From: Paractinoplanes ovalisporus
GTDB taxonomy: Bacteria > Actinomycetota > Actinomycetes > Mycobacteriales > Micromonosporaceae
Direction: 5' to 3'
NCBI RefSeq assembly: GCF_016834655.1
Contig: NZ_JAENHP010000002.1
Span: forward strand, 620,001 to 684,000
Length of the DNA: 64,000 bases
Under the pieces are notes generated by a model. That model was not told the origin of the DNA. It searched no databases and saw nothing but the letters and a program-made list of their open reading frames with translations. Shown here piece after piece: positions 52,077 through 59,347 of this stretch (positions within the stretch are counted from its first letter, which is position 1; the number at the start of each line of letters is the position of its first letter). The position numbers and the translations under genes are program-made.

Positions 52077-52844
52077 ATGACCTTCCTCACCGTCGAGACG
52101 GCGGCCGGCGTCGCCACCGTCGTGATCGACCGCCCGCCCGCGAACGCCGTCAACCCGGAGCTCATCGAGGAATTCCTCGAGGTGGTCCCGAAGCTTTCCG
52201 AGGATCCCGCCGTACGCTGCATCGTGCTGACCGGCGTGGGCCGCTTCTTCATCGCCGGGGCCGACATCGCCGTGATGCGGGACCTGTCGCTCGACAACCA
52301 CGTGAAGATGCGCCGCTGGATCGAGGTGCAGCGCCTGCTCGAACTCGCGCCCAAGCCGGTCGTGGCCGCCCTCAACGGCCACGCCCTGGGCGGCGGCGCC
52401 GAACTCTCGCTCGCCTGCGATCTGCGCATCGCGGCCGCTTCGGCCTCGTTCGGCTTCCCCGAGATGCAGCTGGGCCTGTTCCCGGGGGCCGGCGGCAGTC
52501 AGCGGCTGCCCCGCCTGCTCGGGCTGCACCGGGCCAAGCTGCTGATGATCGAGGGCCGTCGCCTGACCGCGGCCGAGGCCTTCAACCTGGGCCTGGTCGA
52601 CGAGGTGGTGCCGGACGACGAGTTCGCCGAGGTCGTCGCGGTGCGGGCCGGGGAGCTGGCGGCGAAGCCGACCGCCACCATCGGCCTGCTCAAGACCTCG
52701 ATGCTGGAGGGCGCCCCGCTCGACATGGACGGCGCGATGGCCGTCGAGTGGGCCGCGGTGCAGCGGGTGATCGCGAGCGAGGACGCCGCCGAGGGCCTGC
52801 AGTCGTTCCTGGACAAGCGGAAGCCTGAGTTCCGGGGCCGCTGA
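52077..52844 (+). CDS. Enoyl-CoA hydratase/isomerase family protein (CaiD-like)
   Basis: 255 aa. Crotonase fold: IDRPPANAVNPELIEEFLEV, FIAGADIAVM for the CoA adenine and first oxyanion region, NGHALGGGAELSLACDLRIA, and the catalytic loop GFPEMQLGLFPGAGGSQRLP. It hydrates or isomerises an enoyl-CoA. It starts 4 bp after the CaiB-like stop and is the last gene of the plus-strand operon; gene order ligase, CoA transferase, hydratase mirrors the CaiC/CaiB/CaiD set. Confidence 0.9.
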   Translation: MTFLTVETAAGVATVVIDRPPANAVNPELIEEFLEVVPKLSEDPAVRCIVLTGVGRFFIAGADIAVMRDLSLDNHVKMRRWIEVQRLLELAPKPVVAALNGHALGGGAELSLACDLRIAAASASFGFPEMQLGLFPGAGGSQRLPRLLGLHRAKLLMIEGRRLTAAEAFNLGLVDEVVPDDEFAEVVAVRAGELAAKPTATIGLLKTSMLEGAPLDMDGAMAVEWAAVQRVIASEDAAEGLQSFLDKRKPEFRGR

Positions 52845-52850
52845 GAAGAG

Positions 52851-53198
52851 CTACGGCAGAGGTACGACGTACGAATCCACCCGCGCGATGAGCCCGTCGC
52901 GAAACGTGAAGAGGTCGTTGAAGGCGAACCGGAACGGGCCGTGGGCGACGCTCTCGCCGCGGCCCTCCCCGGTCGTCACGACCACCGGCCCGTCCTCGAA
53001 CACGCGCTGCACGTCGAGCTCGGGGCTCCCGGTGAACGCCGGGTTCTCGATCTCGCCGTCGAACTCGTCCTTGCCGCGGGTGGTGCGGTGCCCGTGGATG
53101 ACCCACTCGACGTCGTCGGTGAGCGTGGCCAGGATGCGCGGGTGGTCGCTGACCCGGAAGCCGGCGAAGTATTCGGTCACGAGGTCGCGCTGAGTCAC
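52851..53198 (-). CDS. SnoaL-like/NTF2-fold protein
   Basis: 115 aa. The cone-shaped NTF2-like fold is indicated by LVTEYFAGFRVSDHPRILAT, LTDDVEWVIHGHRTTRGKDE and FNDLFTFRDGLIARVDSYV. Many such proteins are small isomerases, dehydratases or ketosteroid-type enzymes; others only bind ligands. It overlaps the SRPBCC gene by 4 bp and is part of the ArsR-SRPBCC-SnoaL row on the minus strand. The exact role is unknown. Confidence 0.8.
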   Translation of the reverse strand: MTQRDLVTEYFAGFRVSDHPRILATLTDDVEWVIHGHRTTRGKDEFDGEIENPAFTGSPELDVQRVFEDGPVVVTTGEGRGESVAHGPFRFAFNDLFTFRDGLIARVDSYVVPLP

Positions 53199-53644
53199 TG
53201 ATCCTCCAGAGAAGTGGCGAGAGCGTCGAGAATGGACGCGAGCCCGTCCGCCGCCTGGGCGGTCCGCAGCTCGGGGGGAAGCTTGCGCTGATGCACGGTG
53301 AGGTGGGTGCCGCCGGGCTCGGGGCGCAGCACCACGGTCGTCCGCAGGCCGGTGACCGGCTCGTCGAAGACCAGTTCACGCGGTGCGGCCACGCTCACGT
53401 AGACGAACTCGAGCCGCCGCCCGCCGCCGCCCGGTCCCCGGGTGTCGAGGGCGAACGAGCCACCGGGCCGCAGGTCGACGACCACCGAGCCGACCGGCAC
53501 GGTGGCGTGCGACCCACCCCAGAACGCGGCGATGCCGGCCGGGGTCGTGAAGGCCCGCCACACCCGCTCGGGTGACGCGGGCAGTGAGCGTTCGGAGATG
53601 AGCTGATCACCCGAGAGTCGGGACCGTGCGGCGCCGGCCGTCAC
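53195..53644 (-). CDS. SRPBCC/AHSA1-like protein in ArsR operon
   Basis: 149 aa from GTG 53644. AHSA1 domain: ISERSLPASPERVWRAFTTP, FWGGSHATVPVGSVVVDLRP, LTVHQRKLPPELR. ArsR-AHSA1 pairs are common; the SRPBCC protein often binds a small hydrophobic compound. The start region has been duplicated: a second GTG with the same following 20 bases lies 62 bp upstream at 53706, overlapping the ArsR stop, and now opens only a 21-codon frame that ends in the real start codon. The original junction was probably a direct ArsR-SRPBCC GTGA overlap. Confidence 0.78.
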   Translation of the reverse strand: MTAGAARSRLSGDQLISERSLPASPERVWRAFTTPAGIAAFWGGSHATVPVGSVVVDLRPGGSFALDTRGPGGGGRRLEFVYVSVAAPRELVFDEPVTGLRTTVVLRPEPGGTHLTVHQRKLPPELRTAQAADGLASILDALATSLEDQ

Positions 53645-53706
53645 GACTTGTCGCCTTGAGCGCGGGAGAGCATGGAGAACCGGGATCGTGCGGCGCCGGC
53701 CGTCAC
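53625..53706. repeat. 62-bp offset duplication of the SRPBCC gene start
   Basis: On the minus strand CGTGACGGCCGGCGCCGCAC begins at 53707 and again at 53645. Each copy overlaps a preceding TGA with its GTG. The offset of 62 bp is not a multiple of three, so only the inner start can express the SRPBCC protein; the outer one gives a 21-residue peptide. Confidence 0.7.
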
Positions 53707-54017
53707 GATTCCTCGTCCAGGGCGCGGGCGAGGGTGTCGAGCCGGTCGTCCCAGACCCGGCGCTGCTCGTCGACCCAGCCACCGAGCAGCGCCAGCTGGT
53801 CGACCCGCAGCCGGCAGGGCCGCCGGGTGCCCTCGCGCCGCTGCTCGACCAGGCCGCACCGGCGCAGCACGCCGACGTGGTGCGAGATCGCCTGCTGGGT
53901 GAGGTCGAACGGCGCGGCCAGCTCGCTCACCGTGGCGTCGCCGTGGGCGAGGCGGCTCACCAGGGCCCGTCGCACCGGATCTCCCAGCGCGGCGAAGGCC
54001 GAATCAAGATCGGTCAC
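53703..54017 (-). CDS. ArsR family transcriptional regulator
   Basis: 104 aa, GTG start. Winged helix: FAALGDPVRRALVSRLAHGD, VSELAAPFDLTQQAISHHVG as recognition helix and VLRRCGLVEQRREGTRRPCR as wing. No ArsR-type metal Cys cluster (ELCVCDL) is visible, so this belongs to the branch that represses SRPBCC (AHSA1) operons rather than metal efflux. A fully symmetric 36-bp operator lies 14 bp upstream of its start. Autoregulation of the ArsR-SRPBCC-SnoaL operon is expected. Confidence 0.88.
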   Translation of the reverse strand: MTDLDSAFAALGDPVRRALVSRLAHGDATVSELAAPFDLTQQAISHHVGVLRRCGLVEQRREGTRRPCRLRVDQLALLGGWVDEQRRVWDDRLDTLARALDEES

Positions 54018-54030
54018 GTCGGCCAGCCTA

Positions 54031-54066
54031 ATACAAACTACGGTTTGTGCAAACGTTGGTTTGTAT
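54031..54066. promoter_or_regulatory. 36-bp nested palindromic ArsR operator
   Basis: Outer arms ATACAAAC (54031-54038) and GTTTGTAT (54059-54066) are perfect inverted repeats. The inner GTTTGTGCAAAC (54043-54054) shares the same centre, 54048.5. The site is 14 bp upstream of the ArsR start and overlaps the last codons and stop codon (54038-54040) of the upstream gene. Four AAAC/GTTT elements would allow two ArsR dimers to bind. Confidence 0.65.
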
Positions 54067-55045
54067 AAGACTCGGCGATGGTGGCGAAGGCGGCCTTCGG
54101 CTTCCAGGTGCCGTCGTCGAAGACCTTCACCACGCCGGGGCTGGCCAGGTCGAGGTCGAGGCGGGGGTCGCCGTCGGGGCGGTGCGGGAAGTTGGCCAGC
54201 GCGAACATGTAGACGAAGGCACTGTCTACGCCGCCGCGGTCGAAGATGTCCAGCAGCTCGCCGATGTAGGCCGCCTGGCCCGGTTCGTCGCGCTCGTAGA
54301 CGCCGTTCAGGTGCGACGGCATGCCGGTGGCCGGGTCGTACTCGAGGATCTCCATGCTGCGCGGGGCGTTGTCGCCGGCGCCGCGCCACGTCGCGGACCC
54401 GAAACCGGTGACGGCTACGGGCTTGGGTTGCGCGGTCAGATCCCGTACGGCGTCAGGGAACTGCTCGGCCACCTCGGCCGAGCGGATCAGCTCCAGTGTC
54501 ACGACATCGAACAGCTCCCAGTCGACCCCCTCGAACGGAATGGCCGCGTACGTGACCCGGCCGTGGAACCGCTGCCGGATCTCGGGCACGGCGGCCCGCA
54601 GGAACTCGTCGAGGCGGGCCCGGGCCCCGGGCATGAGCGCCCGGTTGCGGAAGAGGTTGCCGAGGCGTTCGTCGAGCCGGTCGCCGTCGATGAAGCCGTG
54701 GTTCATCAGGGTCAGCTCGACCCCGGCCACGAACACCACCTCGGCGCCGCCCGCGCGGATCTGTTCGGCCCGCTCGGCGCAGTCGCGGAACAGGGCCCGG
54801 ATCTCGTCGGGGGTCAGTTCGAGCGGGTAGGGCGAGAACCAGATCTCCAGGCCCAGCTCGGCCGCGACCCGGGCCGCGGCCTCCAGACGGTCCGGGTCGC
54901 CGCCGACCAGGTGGACGGCGTCGCAGTGCAGGTCGTCGCGGATGACGGTCAGGTCGCGCCGGACCTGAGTGGGGTCGAGGTGCTCGATGGAGTTGCGCCC
55001 GTCCCGGACGAAGCCGGTGTCGTAGGCGATGCCGTGGGCTCTCAT
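54038..55045 (-). CDS. TIM-barrel-like hypothetical protein (glycoside-hydrolase-like fold)
   Basis: 335 aa from ATG 55045; an upstream in-frame ATG at 55081 lies inside a palindromic operator. Sequence shows a barrel-like alternation: GIAYDTGF, VRRDLTVIRDDLHCDAVHLVG, GLEIWFSPYPLELTPDEI, GGAEVVFVAGVELTLMNHGF, VTYAAIPFEGVDWELFDVVT, PVAVTGFGSATWRGAGD, SAFVYMFALANFPHRPDGD. Acidic residues at strand ends (VELTLMN, FEGVDWE) could be catalytic. I recall similar actinobacterial proteins being annotated only as hypothetical or hydrolase-like. Its last codons form half of the ArsR operator. Confidence 0.7.
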   Translation of the reverse strand: MRAHGIAYDTGFVRDGRNSIEHLDPTQVRRDLTVIRDDLHCDAVHLVGGDPDRLEAAARVAAELGLEIWFSPYPLELTPDEIRALFRDCAERAEQIRAGGAEVVFVAGVELTLMNHGFIDGDRLDERLGNLFRNRALMPGARARLDEFLRAAVPEIRQRFHGRVTYAAIPFEGVDWELFDVVTLELIRSAEVAEQFPDAVRDLTAQPKPVAVTGFGSATWRGAGDNAPRSMEILEYDPATGMPSHLNGVYERDEPGQAAYIGELLDIFDRGGVDSAFVYMFALANFPHRPDGDPRLDLDLASPGVVKVFDDGTWKPKAAFATIAESYTNQRLHKP

Positions 55046-55067
55046 GCCCCGAGACCGTAGCAAAAAG

Positions 55068-55097
55068 ATGCGCGCACGCAAATTTGCGTACGCGCAT
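55068..55097. promoter_or_regulatory. 30-bp TetR operator palindrome
   Basis: ATGCGCG-C-ACGCAAA faces TTTGCGT-A-CGCGCAT with one mismatched pair in 15. It lies 22 bp upstream of both flanking starts (55045 leftward, 55119 rightward), so a TetR dimer pair here would control both genes equally. The symmetry and central AAATTT are typical of TetR sites. Confidence 0.65.
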
Positions 55098-55118
55098 TAA
55101 ATCCGGCACGATGGGCGG

Positions 55119-55703
55119 GTGACCGGTGGCCTTCGTGAGCGGAAGAAACAGGCGACCCGGGAGGCGCTGAGCGCGGCCGCCCTGCGGCTGGCGCTGGAGC
55201 GCGGCCCGGAGAACGTGCGGGTCGACGACATCGCCGAGGCCGCGGGGGTGTCCCCGCGGACCTACAACAACTACTTCTCCAGCCGCGAGCAGGCCATCGT
55301 GGCCGGCCTCCACACCGGGCAGTTCGCGGCCGTCGACGGTCCGTTGAGCGAGGCCGTGGTGCGCTTCTACACGCATGCGGGCCGCAGCCCCGAGGCCCTT
55401 GCCATGATCACGGGGAACGCCGCCCTGCGCGCCTGCTACGCCGACACGGCGACCACTCTCGAGGCGCCGTTGGCCGAGGCGATCGCCGAGCGGCATCCAG
55501 GTGTCGATCCGCTCGCGGCCCAGGCCCTCGCCGCCGCCGTGGCCGCCGCCGCGAGGGTCGCCCTGCGCCAGTGGCTGCGGCCGACGACCACGCCGGGGCT
55601 GGTTGTCGTGTCCGGGTCACTGCCCGACCTCGTACGGACCGCCCTGTCGCCTTTGCAGCCCGCCCTCGACGCCCTCGACGCTCCGGCCGATCAGGCGTCG
55701 TAG
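55119..55703 (+). CDS. TetR family transcriptional regulator
   Basis: 194 aa, GTG start. HTH: ATREALSAAALRLALERGPE, then VDDIAEAAGVSPRTYNNYFSSREQAIV; the YNNYFSS signature is common to a branch of TetR regulators of secondary oxidoreductases. The effector half is Ala-rich and helical. It is divergent from the TIM-barrel gene across the 30-bp palindrome. The 3' end overlaps the convergent ferredoxin gene by 13 bp. Confidence 0.86.
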   Translation: MTGGLRERKKQATREALSAAALRLALERGPENVRVDDIAEAAGVSPRTYNNYFSSREQAIVAGLHTGQFAAVDGPLSEAVVRFYTHAGRSPEALAMITGNAALRACYADTATTLEAPLAEAIAERHPGVDPLAAQALAAAVAAAARVALRQWLRPTTTPGLVVVSGSLPDLVRTALSPLQPALDALDAPADQAS

Positions 55704-56032
55704 GCGGAGATGAACGGGGTGTCCACGCCCAGTTCGCCGACCTTGCGGGCGCCACCGGGAGCGCCGATCGGGGCGTCGCGGCCGGGCAGCACGATGGCGA
55801 AGAAGTTCTTCTGGTCCTCGACGAACTCGGTGCGCTCGGAGTCGCCGCGGGCCTTGCGGTCGACGAAGATGGCCTCGACCGGGCACTCCACCTCGCAGGC
55901 GCCGCAGTCGATGCACTCGGCCGCGTTGATGTAGCTCTTGCGGTCGCCGACGTAGATGCAGTCGACCGGGCAGACGTCCATGCAGGCGCGGTCGTTGACG
56001 TCGACGCAGTCCTTGCCGATCACGTAGGGCAT
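55691..56032 (-). CDS. fdxA: 7Fe ferredoxin (FdxA type)
   Basis: 113 aa. Cys 9, 17, 21 and C40, 43, 46, 50 with following Pro (MDVCPVDC and CIDCGACEVECP) give one [3Fe-4S] and one [4Fe-4S] cluster, as in actinobacterial FdxA. It starts 1 bp after the ferredoxin reductase stop, so the two are co-translated. It should pass electrons from the reductase to the divergently encoded Rieske oxygenase. Confidence 0.9.
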   Translation of the reverse strand: MPYVIGKDCVDVNDRACMDVCPVDCIYVGDRKSYINAAECIDCGACEVECPVEAIFVDRKARGDSERTEFVEDQKNFFAIVLPGRDAPIGAPGGARKVGELGVDTPFISAYDA

Positions 56033-56033
56033 G

Positions 56034-57002
56034 TCAGGCTCCTTCGGTGGAGTGGCCGGGGAAGAGGGAGGCTTCGGGGTCGAGCTCGACCGCGGCGTTG
56101 TTGACGGCGGTGGCGACCTCGCCGAAGCCGACCGACATGAGCCGCACCTTGCCCGGATATTCGGTGACGTCGCCGGCCGCGAAGACCGCGGTCAGGTTGG
56201 TGCGCATGCGCTGGTCGACCACGATCGTGCGGCCGGACAGCTCGAGCCCCCAGTCGGCCAGGGGGCCGAGGTCGGAGATGAACCCCAGCGCGGCGATCAC
56301 GCTGCCGGCCTCGACGAGGTCATCCCCGATGCGCACCTTTTCGACCCAGTCGCCACCCAGAAGCTCGGAGACCTCGCAGTTGGTGCGGAAGACGACCCCG
56401 GCCAGCTCGGCCTCGGTGATCGACGCGGCGTGCGCGCGGAACCGGGCCCGGCGGTGCACGACGGTGACCGAGCGGGCCAGCGGCACGAGCGCGTTGGCCC
56501 AGTCGATGGCGCTGTCGCCGCCGCCGACCACCACGACGTCCCGGTCGGCGTGCGCGCTCAGGTCGGGTACGAAGTAGGAGAGGCCGCGCCCCAGGAACTC
56601 CTCGCCGGCCGGCAGCGCCCGCGGCGTGAACGTGCCGATGCCCGCGGTCAGCACGACCGCGCCGGCGTCGACGATCGTCCCGTCCGAGAGCGTCAGCTGT
56701 GGCCGCCCGGCCTCGTGCCCGATGCCGACCGCCTGCCGTTCCAGCAGGTAGCGGGTGCCGAACGCGTCGGCCTGCGCGGCCAGCCCGTCGACCAGCTCAC
56801 GGCCGGTGACGCCGGGCAGACCGGCCACGTCGCGGACGATCTTCTCGGGGTAGAGCGCGGCGATCTGACCGCCGACCTGGGGCAGCGCGTCCACCAGGAC
56901 GGTGCTCAGACCGCGGAATCCGGCGCAGAACGCGCCGTAGAGGCCGGTCGGGCCGGCCCCGACGATGACCAGATCCGTGTGGATCGTCGTGGTGGGTTCC
57001 AT
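56034..57002 (-). CDS. Ferredoxin-NADP reductase, thioredoxin-reductase-like (FNR2 type)
   Basis: 322 aa from ATG 57002. FAD motif VIVGAGPTGLYGAFCAGFRG, NADPH motif VVVGGGDSAIDWANALVP and a C-terminal FAD-contacting VFAAGDVTEYPGKVRLMSVG. The CxxC of thioredoxin reductase is missing, as in type 2 ferredoxin-NADP reductases (YumC-like). With the downstream ferredoxin it supplies electrons for the Rieske oxygenase. Transcription diverges from the oxygenase operon at a promoter region with a pair of identical palindromes. Confidence 0.9.
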   Translation of the reverse strand: MEPTTTIHTDLVIVGAGPTGLYGAFCAGFRGLSTVLVDALPQVGGQIAALYPEKIVRDVAGLPGVTGRELVDGLAAQADAFGTRYLLERQAVGIGHEAGRPQLTLSDGTIVDAGAVVLTAGIGTFTPRALPAGEEFLGRGLSYFVPDLSAHADRDVVVVGGGDSAIDWANALVPLARSVTVVHRRARFRAHAASITEAELAGVVFRTNCEVSELLGGDWVEKVRIGDDLVEAGSVIAALGFISDLGPLADWGLELSGRTIVVDQRMRTNLTAVFAAGDVTEYPGKVRLMSVGFGEVATAVNNAAVELDPEASLFPGHSTEGA

Positions 57003-57048
57003 AGCCAGGACGGTAGGAAGCCGATCACCAGGAGCCGAGAGGCGCAGA

Positions 57049-57078
57049 CCGCTGAGCGGACCGTGGACCGCTGAGCGG
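57049..57078. promoter_or_regulatory. Paired CCGCTGAGCGG palindromes in the divergent reductase/oxygenase promoter
   Basis: The 11-bp odd palindrome occurs at 57049-57059 and 57068-57078 with centres 19 bp apart, about two helical turns. It lies between the reductase start (57002, leftward) and the Rieske oxygenase start (57171, rightward). The site could serve the IclR protein at the end of the operon. Confidence 0.5.
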
Positions 57079-57170
57079 AACGCGTTTCGGTGGGTGGACT
57101 CGAAGACTGTGACCGGGACCGTAACGGTGATTCTCTGCCCCCATCGCAACAGCACGATGGGAGTGGCACC

Positions 57171-58424
57171 ATGGTCGCAGAAAGCACGCCGGCCCCGCGG
57201 GCCGAACGCCCCCGGCGCCCCTCGCGGCGTGGCCGGCTGCCCGGACGGCAGGACTGGTCGAGCTGGCCGCACTACCAGGCCGCCGCCGCCGGTTTCCGTG
57301 GCTACTGGTACCCGGTGGCGTTCTCGTCCCAGATCACCAACAAGCCCACCGGCATCACGCTGCTGGGTGAGCGGATCATGGTGATGCGTGACCGCGGCAC
57401 GGTCTATGCCCTCAAGGACCGCTGCCCGCACCGCGGTGTGCCGCTGAGCTACGGCAACCAGCAGTTCCCGGGCACGGTCAGCTGCGTCTACCACGGCTGG
57501 ACGTTCGACCTGAAGACCGGCGACCTGGCCGCCGCCATCACCGACGGGCCCAACTCGCCGATCTGCGGCAAGGTCACCCAGCCCACGTTCGAGACGGCCG
57601 AGCGGCTCGGCATGGTGTGGTTGTTCGTCGGTGACGGCGAGGACGCCCCGCCGATCGACGAGCAGCTGCCCGAAGAGCTCGTCGAGAACGCGGCCGTGGT
57701 CGGCGCCCGCATCCAGCCCCGCGAGGGCAACTGGCGGTTCGCGGCCGAGAACGGCTACGACGAGGGGCACGCGAAGTACCTGCACCGTACGGCGCTCTGG
57801 CGGCTCTTCAAGGCGATGCCGGTGCACAACGACACCCGGATCGTGAAGCGCGGCCGCTGGATCTACCGCGTGCAGGACAACCAGTACTGGGACGCCGACT
57901 TCCCCGGCCTGGGCAAGTGGACCGGCAAGGCCTGGTACAAGATCGACCCGTCCAAGAAGAAGCCGGGCGCCACGGCCAACCGCAACATCGGCAACACCGG
58001 CGGCGCGGCCAAGGTCAACGAGGTCATCGCGGCCCAGGACTTCCCGGGCTTCGCCTCGATCTCGATGCCGGGCGTGCTGCGGATCGCCTACCCGGGCTTC
58101 ATCCACTACGAGTTCTACGTTCCGGTCGACGCCGACAACCACCTGTACGTCGGTGTGATGGTGAACTTCGCCAAGGGCGCGGCCACGCTGCCGTTCTACG
58201 CCAAATATCTGGGCGCGATCCGCTGGCTGTTCCACGGCGAGTTCTCGGGCCAGGACAAGTGGATGGTCGAGGTCACCGACGCCCCGCCGGAGCGCCTCTA
58301 CCGCCCCGACGAGTCGCTGCTGCAGTGGCGCAAGCTGGCCGAGGACGTCACCGAGGAGCGCGTCGACCGCCTCAAGGAGCAGGGCCTGACCGCCGAGGAC
58401 GGCAAGCCCGAGGTGACCCGCTGA
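57171..58424 (+). CDS. Rieske non-heme iron oxygenase (carbazole/ketosteroid-hydroxylase-like alpha subunit)
   Basis: 417 aa. Rieske domain with C85-P-H87 (DRCPHRGVPLS) and C105-x2-H108 (CVYHGW); the catalytic domain carries the Fe ligands H200 and H205 in ENGYDEGHAKYLHRTALW, with bridging Asp197. No separate beta subunit is nearby, so it is an alpha-only (trimeric) type as in carbazole 1,9a-dioxygenase or KshA. It takes electrons from the ferredoxin and reductase next door. It starts the plus-strand aromatic operon; the next gene overlaps by one base. The ring substrate is unknown. Confidence 0.88.
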   Translation: MVAESTPAPRAERPRRPSRRGRLPGRQDWSSWPHYQAAAAGFRGYWYPVAFSSQITNKPTGITLLGERIMVMRDRGTVYALKDRCPHRGVPLSYGNQQFPGTVSCVYHGWTFDLKTGDLAAAITDGPNSPICGKVTQPTFETAERLGMVWLFVGDGEDAPPIDEQLPEELVENAAVVGARIQPREGNWRFAAENGYDEGHAKYLHRTALWRLFKAMPVHNDTRIVKRGRWIYRVQDNQYWDADFPGLGKWTGKAWYKIDPSKKKPGATANRNIGNTGGAAKVNEVIAAQDFPGFASISMPGVLRIAYPGFIHYEFYVPVDADNHLYVGVMVNFAKGAATLPFYAKYLGAIRWLFHGEFSGQDKWMVEVTDAPPERLYRPDESLLQWRKLAEDVTEERVDRLKEQGLTAEDGKPEVTR

Positions 58425-59347
58425 TGGGGATCGTGCTCGGCGTCGCGGCGTCGCATTCGACGCTGATGAACACCCACTGGGACAAGGTGGCCGGCATCGA
58501 CCGGGCCGAGCGTTTCCGCGACGCCCTCGGCACGGCCCGCGACGCGATCGCCGAGGCCCGGCCGGACAACGTCGTCATCATCGGTTCCAACCACTTCCGC
58601 GGCTTCTGGCTCGACCTGATCCCGTCGTTCACGCTCGGCGTCGACGAGGTCATCGCGGCCGGCGACGGCGGCACCCCCAAGGGCCCGCAGAAGTCGGATC
58701 CGGTGTTCGCCCAGGCCCTCGCCGAGCAGTTGGTGGAGGCCGGCACCGAGGTCGCGATCAGCGCCAAGATGACGATCGACCACGGCCAGAGCCACGCCGT
58801 GCAATACCTGCTGCGCGACATCGACGTGCCGGTCACCCCCCTGGTCATCAACGTCTTCGCCACCCCGCTGCCGACCGTCAAGCGCTGCGTCGAGCTCGGC
58901 GCGAACATCGCTCGCGCCATCGAGAAGAGCGACCGCCGTACGGTCGTCATCGCGAGCGGCGGGCTGAGCCACCAGCTGCCCTGGCCCAGCCGCTGGCAGG
59001 ACCCGGACGGCGACGACGAGGAGTTCCTGGTCGAGGCGTGGCGCAACGGCCGCGGCGAGTGGGAGAAGTACGACAAGCGGCGCCGCGAGATCATCGTCGG
59101 GGCCCGGCCCACCCTGTTCCCCGAGTTCGACGAGGCCTTCCTGGGCCGGCTCGACCGGGGGGAGCTGGGCTACTACACCGACTACACCACCGCCCGGATC
59201 GGCGAGGAGGCCGGCAACGGCGGCCAGGAGATCCGGACCTGGCTCACGATGGCGTCCGCGCTCGGCTTCGCGCCGGGCCGGACCCTCGCCTACAGCCCGA
59301 TGCCCGAATGGCTGACCGGCATGGGCGTCGGAGTGATCCGTCCGTGA
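58424..59347 (+). CDS. Class III extradiol ring-cleavage dioxygenase (LigB/DesB family)
   Basis: 307 aa. LigB-type Fe ligands are suggested by H11 (VAASHSTLM) and H57 (IIGSNHFRGF); further active-site His are in TIDHGQSHAVQYLL and GGLSHQLPW. A single chain without a LigA part. It cleaves a catechol or hydroxyquinol-like ring next to the hydroxyls, following Rieske hydroxylation. TGATG-type overlap with the oxygenase and GTGA overlap with the M20-like gene show tight coupling. Confidence 0.88.
   Translation: MGIVLGVAASHSTLMNTHWDKVAGIDRAERFRDALGTARDAIAEARPDNVVIIGSNHFRGFWLDLIPSFTLGVDEVIAAGDGGTPKGPQKSDPVFAQALAEQLVEAGTEVAISAKMTIDHGQSHAVQYLLRDIDVPVTPLVINVFATPLPTVKRCVELGANIARAIEKSDRRTVVIASGGLSHQLPWPSRWQDPDGDDEEFLVEAWRNGRGEWEKYDKRRREIIVGARPTLFPEFDEAFLGRLDRGELGYYTDYTTARIGEEAGNGGQEIRTWLTMASALGFAPGRTLAYSPMPEWLTGMGVGVIRP

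Noticed and set aside
53641..53706. 21-codon frame between ArsR and SRPBCC as an independent gene
   Set aside because: It is a duplicate of the SRPBCC start context that soon ends; I treat it as a possible coupling relay rather than a protein gene.
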